Source: Candidatus Poribacteria bacterium | Lineage (GTDB): Bacteria > Poribacteria > WGA-4E > WGA-3G | Direction of reading: 5' to 3' | NCBI GenBank assembly: GCA_028821605.1 | Contig: JAPPFM010000032.1 | Coordinates: forward strand, 6,002-70,001 | Length of the DNA stretch: 64,000 bases | Part shown: piece by piece, positions 26,837 to 34,510 of the stretch | Layout: the number at the start of each line of letters is the position of its first letter | Position numbering within the stretch: the stretch's first letter is position 1 | The notes under the pieces: generated by a model | What the model was told of the DNA's origin: nothing | Database searches by the model: none | The model's input: the letters and a program-made list of their open reading frames with translations, nothing else | Made by a program: the position numbers and the translations under genes

Positions 26837-27372
26837 AGAATTTCCTTTCTATACTGGATGAAGTTGCAGATACAGCAACTCTATTGATTATGGTGGCTTG
26901 ACGAACCCAAACGGCCATAACCCCGAAAATGTTCAAGTTTAACAGGACTTACGCAATTTTGATCATCGCCGGTGCTATGAGAGCGCGCGTGTGATAGACC
27001 CCCTGCTAAAGCATGGGGGTTTTAGGTTCCGAAACTTTGATAAAAAACACAGATGTTCTCGTGACACAGGAAACCAACGGTCTCCTATGCTACAAAAGAG
27101 CAGCCTGCGTAAGTCCTATTTAATATACACTATCTTCAGAGAAACAGCAACGGCGAAATTCGTGAAAGAGCAAGTTTCGCTAAACGAGAATTTGTGACCA
27201 TGCAGAAAGGAGAAGAAGGTTCCGAGAGATCTGCCAAAGGATTCTAATTCTCTGGCGGTAAATGTCTCAAGTGCTTCTATGGGTAGTGAAGAACCAAATG
27301 GCTCTAAGTTTGACCTTTTAATGCATTCATGATACTATGTTTGCATTCAGCAGTGCGGAGGTATCGTTTGTG
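26837..27372. other. Divergent promoter region with a MITE
   Basis: About 535 bp between the enolase-family gene and the six-hairpin gene. It contains the inverted-repeat element at 26944-27117 and probably both promoters, which I cannot place exactly. An embedded CCCCCTGCTAAAGCATGGGGG hairpin (about 27000-27020) resembles the one at 38262-38282. Confidence 0.5.
26944..27117. repeat. MITE-like element with AGGACTTACGCA terminal inverted repeats
   Basis: AGGACTTACGCA (26944-26955) and TGCGTAAGTCCT (27106-27117) are perfect complements, 174 bp end to end. The interior, with the CCCCC-loop-GGGGG hairpin, differs from the copy at 19293-19403. Confidence 0.8.
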
Positions 27373-28794
27373 ATGAATCCAGAAGCAATTATAAACAAAA
27401 TATGCAACGCTATTGATCTGATCATTGAGAGCAGTAAGCCATACAAAGGGCTGTTCCCCTCCATTCTGCATCCGCAGACGGGTGAGATGCTAACGGAGAA
27501 ACCGACAAAGATTCCCGGACAAAGAGATGGAGATCGGGCACACCTCGGTTCTAACTTGATCCACGATGAGCCATTACTCGGCACCCTGAACGTGCTCGCT
27601 GAAACTGAATCGAAACCGGAGTACGTTGAAGCCGTGGATCGGTATTTGGCGCACTTTGCCCAGAATTGCACGAATACAGTAACAGGGCTGTTTCCTTGGG
27701 GCGAGCATTCGTTTTGGCAACTGATTGAGGAGCGGGTCGGGTGTTCGCGGAATCCGGCAGGTGGTGCCGCAATCCACGATCATCTTCGCAAAGTCCCACT
27801 CTGGATCTGGCAAAAATTGAATACGTTTAACCCTGCCTGTGTCCAAAGTTTCGCCGATGGATTGGATTATCATTGGACCGAGGGAGATGGGCTTGAATAC
27901 ATCCGCCATGCGAATATCGACACAAAAGCACATCTCGTTCGCGGGAGTCGCGCCTGTGATTTTCCACGACACTCAGGTTTTTATATCTTCGATTTGGTGT
28001 TCGCGTATACGCAAGACCAGCGTCCTGAAACCCTTCAGCAGATTCAGAACTATACCGATTACTGGTGGGAAAAACGGGATGACCGTGGGCTTTTGCGTAT
28101 TGAGAGTCGCTCACCAAAGGAAGATGAACGTTTTTTTGAGAACAACGCCCCCACACAGACGTTTTCGTTGGGCATGAGTCTACTTGAATCCGCAGCGTTG
28201 ATAGAAGTGCTTCTACCAGACTTGGCAGACCAGATGCGGCAATACGGCTTGGTTTACATTGATGGGTTCCTCGCTGCCCCGCATAACCTTGAAACTCGTG
28301 AGTTTATTAGTTTATGCCAGTGTAAGACGAATCGAATTGTTGAACGTATGTCTGTTTGGGGGAGTGTTTACGGTGCCGGGACTTCCTGTAGCACGGGGGT
28401 ACTCTGTCTTGCTGGTTGGCGATTGACGCAGAATGAAAAATTGATGGAATACGCACGCACCGTTGGCACGACCTATCTTGATGAGGAATTTCCTGTCGAT
28501 CGCGTTCAGACGGAAGCGTTTAAGATTCCGGCATCGGATGCAGGTCTTACACTTGAGTTGTTCGCCGATCTCTACGACATCACAGGTGAATCGGTATGGT
28601 TAGAAGGCGGCATTGAACTTGCCGAGACAGTATTAGAAGTCTATTTCCCAGAGACGCTTCCGTACGGCGCATCAGGGATTGACTGGTATGAATCGCAGAT
28701 GGGAGCAGCGTTCCTGATTCACGGTTTAGCACGAGTGGCGTTATTGGCACTTCACCGAACCTGTCCACTCACACCCAATTACACTGCACGATAA
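27373..28794 (+). CDS. Six-hairpin (alpha/alpha barrel) glycosidase-like protein
   Basis: A 473-aa protein made almost entirely of helices with motifs such as HDEPLLG, GFYIFDLVFAY, NYTDYWWEKRDDRG and DIYESQMG-like aromatic/acidic clusters, the pattern of (alpha/alpha)6 barrel enzymes acting on unsaturated or plain oligosaccharides. No signal peptide is seen, so it is probably cytoplasmic and acts on imported oligosaccharides. The start at 27373 follows GCGGAGG 10 bases upstream and replaces an upstream ATG at 27337 that lacks one. It heads a plus-strand run with two TIM-barrel genes. The exact family is uncertain. Confidence 0.6.
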   Translation: MNPEAIINKICNAIDLIIESSKPYKGLFPSILHPQTGEMLTEKPTKIPGQRDGDRAHLGSNLIHDEPLLGTLNVLAETESKPEYVEAVDRYLAHFAQNCTNTVTGLFPWGEHSFWQLIEERVGCSRNPAGGAAIHDHLRKVPLWIWQKLNTFNPACVQSFADGLDYHWTEGDGLEYIRHANIDTKAHLVRGSRACDFPRHSGFYIFDLVFAYTQDQRPETLQQIQNYTDYWWEKRDDRGLLRIESRSPKEDERFFENNAPTQTFSLGMSLLESAALIEVLLPDLADQMRQYGLVYIDGFLAAPHNLETREFISLCQCKTNRIVERMSVWGSVYGAGTSCSTGVLCLAGWRLTQNEKLMEYARTVGTTYLDEEFPVDRVQTEAFKIPASDAGLTLELFADLYDITGESVWLEGGIELAETVLEVYFPETLPYGASGIDWYESQMGAAFLIHGLARVALLALHRTCPLTPNYTAR

Positions 28795-28905
28795 AAAGAT
28801 TGATAGGAACGTTTGTAGTAGGGCGATTTATCGCCGGTTGGCATTACAGCGTCCATCAATAATTGTAGGCTTTATACAGATTCCACTACAAAAGAGAGGA
28901 AAATT

Positions 28906-29682
28906 ATGTCAAGAGTACCAATTGGTTTAGAACTGTTTTCCGTCCGAAACGAATTAGCAGAGGATGTCCGCGGCACAATAAAGGCAGTCGCCGAGATGGG
29001 ATATGAAGGTGTTGAATTCGCCGGTCCACCGCAACACTCCGCCCAAGAACTAAAAGGCTATCTCGACGAGTTCGGCTTGATCTGCTGCGGGTGGCACACA
29101 CCCTTCAACCTCGTCCAAGAAGACACCCTTGATGAGACAATTGAATTCAACAAGGTCTTAGAAAACCCCTATGTCATCGTTCCGGGTATCCCCGGTGAAC
29201 TGCGTCAATCGCGCGCGGATTGGCTAAAATTAGCCGATGTTTTCAATGGAATCGCCGATAAACTTGCAGCGCACGATATGGTAACCGGCTATCACAACCA
29301 CCACGTCGAATTTACGCCGCTTGACGGTGAACAACCCTGGGATACTTTCTTCGGTAACACGAACGAAGGCGTTGTGATGCAACTGGATATGGGCAATGCG
29401 CTGTCTGGCGGTGCCGATCTCGTCGGTATTCTGGAGAGATACCCTGGACGCGCTGGTACAGTCCATCTCAAACCGTACACCGAATCAGCGGGTGAGGCAG
29501 ACAGACACGCAGGTTTCCGTCCAATTATCGGTGAAGACAGTGTGCCGTGGGATGAAATCTTCCGAGTCTGCGAAACCACGGGTGGCACGAAGTGGTATAT
29601 CGTTGAATATGAAAGTGATGCCTTCCCACCACTTGAGGCTGTTGAACGCTGTTTGAGCGCACTAAAAGCGATGGGTAAATAA
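28906..29682 (+). CDS. Sugar phosphate isomerase/epimerase-like TIM barrel
   Basis: A 258-aa xylose-isomerase-like TIM barrel. Characteristic parts are GLELFSVRNEL at the N terminus, GYEGVEFAGPP, the metal-site GYHNHHVEFTPLDG near residue 128, QLDMGNALSGGADL, and TVHLKPYTES with a C-terminal Glu-rich YIVEYESDAFPP. The Glu/His metal ligands of this family are present. It could interconvert keto and aldo sugars or epimerise inosose-like substrates. GAGAGGAAAATT precedes the ATG at 28906. It shows low similarity to the next gene. Confidence 0.8.
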   Translation: MSRVPIGLELFSVRNELAEDVRGTIKAVAEMGYEGVEFAGPPQHSAQELKGYLDEFGLICCGWHTPFNLVQEDTLDETIEFNKVLENPYVIVPGIPGELRQSRADWLKLADVFNGIADKLAAHDMVTGYHNHHVEFTPLDGEQPWDTFFGNTNEGVVMQLDMGNALSGGADLVGILERYPGRAGTVHLKPYTESAGEADRHAGFRPIIGEDSVPWDEIFRVCETTGGTKWYIVEYESDAFPPLEAVERCLSALKAMGK

Positions 29683-29699
29683 CCATCAGCAGCAAAAAC

Positions 29700-29905
29700 A
29701 CCCATACCGCAATCCCCAGGCCCCGGTAGGTGCGGTTTGTAACCGCACCGGACTTCGCTAAGTATAGAACAACCGCCGCCGCCGCTGGCGAGGATTGTAT
29801 CCTCGCCTTCCCGTAATCGCCAATAATGCTGCCCTTTACCATAAGTTTGTTCTTGAACCCCGTAGGGGTAATATGTCTGTAGAAGAAAGCATCCCAGGAG
29901 TCATA
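29700..29905. repeat. Composite intergenic repeat with CCCCAGG/CCCGTAGGGG units
   Basis: This gap contains CCCCAGGCCCCGGTAGG followed by a TGCGGTT...AACCGCA palindrome, a CGCTGGCGAGG unit with its complement, and CCCCGTAGGGG. Related units are at 36770-36930. It looks like a nest of small interspersed repeats, not a gene. Confidence 0.65.
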
Positions 29906-29907
29906 AA

Positions 29908-30666
29908 ATGAGAACCTATTGTGCAAGCACCCTCCCGTTTTCCCCTTTTCCTTTAGTGGAATTTGTCGGCGAGTTATCCCAAAAGGGCGTGTCTGCTATT
30001 GAACTCGCCCAATCCCATTTCTCGGATGTGGAAGCCGAAACGATTGACGCGCTTCGAGAGGAAACCGGAGTCCGCTTCAAATCTATGCTGAGCACGGTAG
30101 CGGTTGACGCGCCCGATGGACTTGAAGCGTTAATCTCGATTCTCGACACTGCCCAGAGGCTTTCCATTCCAATGGTCAGCATAGCAAGTGGTGGGAACGA
30201 AACCGCCACTGTTCACGAGATTGAAACGATCATTGGTCATCTCAAAACGGTCACCGAAGAAGCACAGGCTCGGAATCTAACCCTTATGCTCTACGCGCAC
30301 GAAGGGAGCCTGGCTTACAACCTTGAACGCACGCAACAAATCCTCGAGGCGATCCCCTCCGAAAACTTCGGCTTTTACTACAGTCCGTTTCATTTTCATC
30401 GCGCCGGGGACGATCCAGTTGTCGCCTTGCGAACCTTGTCAGATCGGTTGTTCAGCGTCTATTTCAACTGTGGTGTGGATTCGAGGACAGGAAGCGAGCC
30501 GTTCTGGGCACCAGAGATGGATTTTCCTGCCATCTGTCAGGAGATAGAGCGTGTCGGCTACACTGAGGAAATCATGCTTATCTATTTGGGATTGCAGGCG
30601 GAAACACCGCAGCCGATTGTCGAGGGAGTCGCGAACGCACGCGCGAAATTGGAGACCTACTTTTAA
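29908..30666 (+). CDS. Sugar phosphate isomerase/epimerase-like TIM barrel
   Basis: A 252-aa member of the xylose-isomerase-like TIM-barrel group: it has a first strand RTYCASTLPFSPF, a middle VSIASGGNETATVHEIE, LTLMLYAHEGSL (a metal His and neighbouring Glu), FGFYYSPFHFHRAGDDP and MLIYLGLQAET near the end. Compared with the upstream gene, the metal-site order is kept but most residues differ. A start at ATG 29908 is preceded by CAGGAG. Its substrate is unknown; the neighbourhood suits sugar or uronate metabolism. Confidence 0.75.
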   Translation: MRTYCASTLPFSPFPLVEFVGELSQKGVSAIELAQSHFSDVEAETIDALREETGVRFKSMLSTVAVDAPDGLEALISILDTAQRLSIPMVSIASGGNETATVHEIETIIGHLKTVTEEAQARNLTLMLYAHEGSLAYNLERTQQILEAIPSENFGFYYSPFHFHRAGDDPVVALRTLSDRLFSVYFNCGVDSRTGSEPFWAPEMDFPAICQEIERVGYTEEIMLIYLGLQAETPQPIVEGVANARAKLETYF

Positions 30667-30683
30667 GCGAATTCACCTTAAAT

Positions 30684-30966
30684 AGGACTTACGCATTCCC
30701 TCTTATAGTAAAGCCCGAAAATATGTAGACAGTTGGTTAGCGAACCAACCCTACTGCTGCTGGCGAGGGAGTTTTTGCTTGGGTGTTTCTTCGTAGTATC
30801 CTCGCCTCTCCGCAAGGTCCAAGTAATTATGGGCTTTACTATAAATCGGACTTACGCACTGCTTCTTAAAGTCCCCCTGATAAGGGGATTTAGGGGGTTA
30901 AAAATATGAAAATTACCGCTTTTTTGCGTCTGAATGTCCGATATTTTCTCAATTTGCGTAAGTCCT
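30684..30966. repeat. Nested MITE-like elements with GACTTACGCA ends
   Basis: AGGACTTACGCA at 30684-30695, CGGACTTACGCA at 30847-30858 and the complementary TGCGTAAGTCCT at 30955-30966 suggest one element inside or next to another. Between them is a GCTGGCGAGG/CCTCGCC unit (30771-30815) and the sequence AGTCCCCCTGATAAGG with AGGGGG-type stem (30869-30898), which recurs at 48628-48657. It fills the whole gap between convergent genes. Confidence 0.7.
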
Positions 30967-30973
30967 GTTAAAA

Positions 30974-32122
30974 TTACTCATTTGCTTTCACAATAGTGTG
31001 TTGCTGTGGTTGACCATCAACAATTTTCAACACGCGGATACCCGCAGCAGGTTTGACAGGATGACGGTTCCCATCAAAGCCGGAAATAGCTGTCGCACCT
31101 TGGTAGTCAGTGATAGCAGCAACCGCATCTCGAATCATAACAGGGTCCGTTGATTGCACCTTTTCAATCGCTATTGCCAATAACTTCATGGCATCGTAAC
31201 CTAACGGAGCAATACCAATAGGCTGATTTTTAAACATTGCCTCATAAGCAGCAGTAAAATCTGCAGCAAGCTCATCCGAGATACTACAATAGTAGGAATT
31301 TTCGAGAGGCATGTTATCCTCTAAAATCTCTAACATCAACGAATCATCCCAACCATCGCTGCCGATAAACGTCGCCTGAATGCCCATCTCCCGTGCCTGC
31401 TCCACTATGAGCGGGCTCTCTGGCGGAAAACTTGCCAAAAGTAGAACATCAGCGTTTGCCTCTTTGATGATCCCAAGCTGTCCATCAAACATTGTATCGC
31501 CTTGTTCATAGATTTGATTGGCAACAATGCGACCGCCAAGTTCCTGGAAGTTCGCATCAAATGCGTTAACAAAACCTTTAGAATAGACATCCCCGTTCTG
31601 CCAAATCATCGCTGCAGTTTTCTTCCCGAGGTCCTTCACCACGAAACCTGCCATCACTTTCGCTTGCAACGCATTTGAATTCGCCACCAAAAAGAGAAAA
31701 TCTCCCGGATCATTCCCAGTATTCGTCACGTCGGCACCCGTTGCGCCCACAATCACAGGGATATTGATGATCGGTCCAACTTTAACAGCACTACTCGAAA
31801 ACATCGGACCTAATATGGCAACAACATTTTCCATTTCAGCTAATTCTCTTGCAGAATCAGCAATGCTTCCTGTTTCTACTTTATAGATAAGTTCTACCTG
31901 TCTTCCAAGAACACCGCCTGCCTTGTTGATTTCGGCTAAGGCGAGTTTCGCACCGTCGCCAAAAGTGGCATAATTTAGCAACGGATGAATCAAACCCACT
32001 TTAAGTGTAGACATCGGTTCTTCAGTTATTCCAACATCTTCCGTTCGCTCACCCGCAGAAAAGTAAACGACTGAGAAGACCAGTAATACGCATAGTGCTA
32101 ACCTAAAAATTTTCGGATTCAT
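30974..32122 (-). CDS. Periplasmic branched-chain amino-acid-type binding protein (Peripla_BP_6)
   Basis: A 382-aa solute-binding protein of the leucine-binding-type family: KVGLIHPLLNYATFGDGAKLALAEINKAGG is the first strand-helix unit, VVAILGPMFSSSAVKVGPI follows, and TGADVTNTG, GKKTAAMIWQNGD and GIQATFIGSDGWDD mark both lobes. An N-terminal signal sequence runs to about residue 25, without an obvious lipobox. The ligand is unknown. The start follows AGGAG. No permease or ATPase of a LivFGHM system lies nearby, so the protein may serve a transporter elsewhere. It is homologous to the protein at 39761-40942. Confidence 0.85.
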   Translation of the reverse strand: MNPKIFRLALCVLLVFSVVYFSAGERTEDVGITEEPMSTLKVGLIHPLLNYATFGDGAKLALAEINKAGGVLGRQVELIYKVETGSIADSARELAEMENVVAILGPMFSSSAVKVGPIINIPVIVGATGADVTNTGNDPGDFLFLVANSNALQAKVMAGFVVKDLGKKTAAMIWQNGDVYSKGFVNAFDANFQELGGRIVANQIYEQGDTMFDGQLGIIKEANADVLLLASFPPESPLIVEQAREMGIQATFIGSDGWDDSLMLEILEDNMPLENSYYCSISDELAADFTAAYEAMFKNQPIGIAPLGYDAMKLLAIAIEKVQSTDPVMIRDAVAAITDYQGATAISGFDGNRHPVKPAAGIRVLKIVDGQPQQHTIVKANE

Positions 32123-32498
32123 AAGTTACTCCTGTCTTTTTAGACCAACGCACCAAGGATGAATTGTCCAAAGTTTAGTAATTATGTGAAGATTATACTA
32201 AATTTTGTCGTTTTAAGCAATATTAAGAAACAAATTTTACAGCGTTATTAGTTTTCCGTTTTTTCACCCAATTCGGCAGTTTATTGCGCGTTTGAAATCC
32301 GACCTTCGCAGAAAAATATCTAAAAAATTCAGATAATTTTCATTTTTTGTCAGATTATGCACGTTTTCAGCACCCAAATTACGTCATTAGACAATCAAAG
32401 GGTAAAACAATCGTTTCGTTTTAACGATACTATGTGTTTTGCTTCAGTATTTATGTGGTTTACCTGAATTCTACAGTCATATAAACAGGAGAAAAAAG
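32123..32498. other. Divergent gap of about 375 bp, with half of a MITE
   Basis: The gap carries the solo end GAATTGTCCAAAGTTTAGTA (32161-32180), matching the ends of the elements at 12415-12688 and 51516-51762, but no partner end is visible. The rest is AT-rich and should contain promoters for the binding protein and for the repeat protein. Confidence 0.55.
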
Positions 32499-33074
32499 AT
32501 GTCAAAAACTTTTAGTTCGGAAACTTTCAAAAAAACGTTTGACGCGTACATCCTAAGGTGGCATATATCGGAAGCGGTCTTATTGATTTTGGCGTTCTTG
32601 CCTTTCTTGGCGTACGGTATAGCGACATATTTGGAACTTGTAAAAACCGAAATTACGCCATTTCTATTGGGTGACATAACTTTTGGCGCAATTTCATCCG
32701 GTATTGTCTCTTTCGGAGCGGTCTCTTTTGGAGTTGTTTCGATTGGTTCTGTTTCTTGTGGTGTAATTGCTATTGGCACCGTATCTTGCGGGATCATCTC
32801 GATCGGTGTAATATCCGCAGGGGGTTTCGCTTTTGGAAATGCCGCTGCTGTTGGACTTATCGCTATTTCTACAGGTTCAACTGGCGTAACCCCTCGGGTT
32901 GGCGGCACTGCTTTTGGCGTTATAGCGATCGGTCGACAGGCAAGTGGAGTATACGCGCTTTCTTATGAGAGGAAAGACAATAGTGTTTATCAGTTTTCAC
33001 CGGAACGCCAAGATATAGAGGCTGTCGCACTGTTTACCCGCTGTCTCCGAAAGTTTAAGAAGGTGTATGCGTAA
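32499..33074 (+). CDS. Membrane-anchored protein with G-V-S-type five-residue repeats
   Basis: About 191 aa. The start at 32499 has AGGAGAAA upstream; the frame from 32439 has none. One membrane helix near residues 25-45 is followed by a run of pentads of the form (F/I/C/S)G(A/V/I)(V/I)(S/A), about a dozen in a row across residues 59-125, then a Gly-rich stretch and a charged C-terminal 50 residues. The repeat pattern suggests a beta-helical domain like that of bacterial pentapeptide or hexapeptide-type solenoids. Known function: none that I recognise. It sits upstream of the M16 peptidase gene (about 105 bp) and may be co-transcribed. The antisense ORF at 32477-32908 is the Pro/Thr/Glu-rich shadow of the repeat. 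Confidence 0.7.
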   Translation: MSKTFSSETFKKTFDAYILRWHISEAVLLILAFLPFLAYGIATYLELVKTEITPFLLGDITFGAISSGIVSFGAVSFGVVSIGSVSCGVIAIGTVSCGIISIGVISAGGFAFGNAAAVGLIAISTGSTGVTPRVGGTAFGVIAIGRQASGVYALSYERKDNSVYQFSPERQDIEAVALFTRCLRKFKKVYA

Positions 33075-33178
33075 ACCCTTTAAACTAACGTGAGGGACGA
33101 TTGAAAACATGGGGAAATACCCTATGCGCTAACGTAGTCCGACAAGATTTTGGATACCTAACACTTGGAGGTAAAAAG

Positions 33179-34486
33179 ATGATTAATAGAATTAAAGACA
33201 CCATCGTCGCATTCCTTATCCTTGCCAATTTTTCTTTGGTTTCCGCTGCACCGCCTGAAGTGACACGCTTTACATTAAGCAACGGCATTAAGGTCGTCAA
33301 TCTCTATGTTGAGAATTCCACGGATGTGGGGATTTTCACTTATTTGCCCCTTGGACTTGTTGCGGATGGAAAAGCAAAGACACAGTGGAGCCATCTGATT
33401 GAACACTTAACAATCCGAACCACAGGATCCATTGATTTCAAAACGAGTGGCGCAGAAACAATGGCTGATAATATGCGCTTGGATTTTATCGGTAACACCG
33501 ATAACTGGACGCAGGGCTTGAAACGACACGCACAATGGCTTTCTGGATTGCCATTTTCAGCGGAAAGTTTAGCCGAGGAGTTACCGAAGGCCTTGTCCGA
33601 GATTGACGCTACTGAAATCAGATTGGCGACGCACAAATGGGCGTTTGCTGCATGGAATCAAGTTTTTCGCCATGGTGAAACCACTATATCAATGCGCGAC
33701 GATGTTCAATCAGCACAGTTGAGTGAATTACAAGAATACCGAGATCTACACTTGGTCCAAGCAGATCGGGTGCTTTTGTGTGTCATCGGTGGAGTTGAGG
33801 CGGAAACACTACAGCCAGTAATGGAAGAACAACTCGGATCTATCAACCTAACGGCAAAAACACTTCCGCCAGCAACAGCAACATCGGAGACAGCGAAAGA
33901 CCAAGTTGCCACTTGGGATATCAACGTAACCCACTACATGGAAACTTACGCCATACCCAACGTTGAGAACAGAGACTACCCAGTGCTTTATATGGCGAGT
34001 CTGCTTTTACGGATAGCCTGCATCCAAGATGTGCAATTGAAGGAATTGATTGGACTCGTTTTCTGTGGGGTTGACCTTATCACGCCTGAACAGATATACT
34101 TATATGTCAGTGCTTCGCTCAAACCGGATACAGATATAGAAAAGGTTAAACAGCGGATTGGAGAGTTGATAAACCGACTAAAACAACCAACGAACAACGC
34201 GCAGGTGCCGATGTACGCGCAGGCACTTTCAATGGAACTCGGTTCACCTCCGGACATAACAATGGTAATGCAGCAATACAAATCTGCAGGTATGACAGAA
34301 ACTATAATGCTCGGGAACATAGGTGTACAGTGGGGAATGCTTGAATATCAATATGGTGATACCTTACCTCAGTTTGCGAGTGCGCTTGCCAATGTCTCCG
34401 CGGCGGATGTCGCCGATGTTGTCAATCGGTATCTGACCGAAGATGAACGGATGACATTGCTTCTCACACCGCGTGCGTCGGAGTGA
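33179..34486 (+). CDS. Secreted M16-type (insulinase family) metallopeptidase-like protein
   Basis: A 435-aa protein with a signal peptide (residues 1-23, cleaved near SAA). It has the M16 zinc motif H-x-x-E-H as HLIEH at residues 72-76, where the first and last His bind zinc and the Glu is the base. A Glu about 70 residues after the motif (near residue 146) could be the third ligand; M16 enzymes usually have it about 75 away. The remainder includes a second M16-like half (PEVTRFTLSNG through LTEDERMTLLLTPRA). GGAGGTAAA precedes the ATG. Its domain is a clear paralogue of the C-terminal domain of the next gene. Confidence 0.75.
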   Translation: MINRIKDTIVAFLILANFSLVSAAPPEVTRFTLSNGIKVVNLYVENSTDVGIFTYLPLGLVADGKAKTQWSHLIEHLTIRTTGSIDFKTSGAETMADNMRLDFIGNTDNWTQGLKRHAQWLSGLPFSAESLAEELPKALSEIDATEIRLATHKWAFAAWNQVFRHGETTISMRDDVQSAQLSELQEYRDLHLVQADRVLLCVIGGVEAETLQPVMEEQLGSINLTAKTLPPATATSETAKDQVATWDINVTHYMETYAIPNVENRDYPVLYMASLLLRIACIQDVQLKELIGLVFCGVDLITPEQIYLYVSASLKPDTDIEKVKQRIGELINRLKQPTNNAQVPMYAQALSMELGSPPDITMVMQQYKSAGMTETIMLGNIGVQWGMLEYQYGDTLPQFASALANVSAADVADVVNRYLTEDERMTLLLTPRASE

Positions 34487-34510
34487 TATGAGGCATTACG
34501 GAGAATTCTG

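Noticed and set aside
27327-27671. Minus-strand frame of 114 codons before the six-hairpin gene
   Set aside because: It overlaps the start of the plus-strand gene, which has a good ribosome-binding site and a coherent product.
32477-32908. 143-codon minus-strand frame, rich in Pro, Thr, Glu and Ile
   Set aside because: It lies opposite the G-V-S repeat gene, and its repeats are only the antisense reading of that repeat. The plus strand has a ribosome-binding site and a membrane helix.
33085-33300. Minus-strand frame near the M16 gene
   Set aside because: Overlaps the signal peptide region of the peptidase gene and has no start signal.
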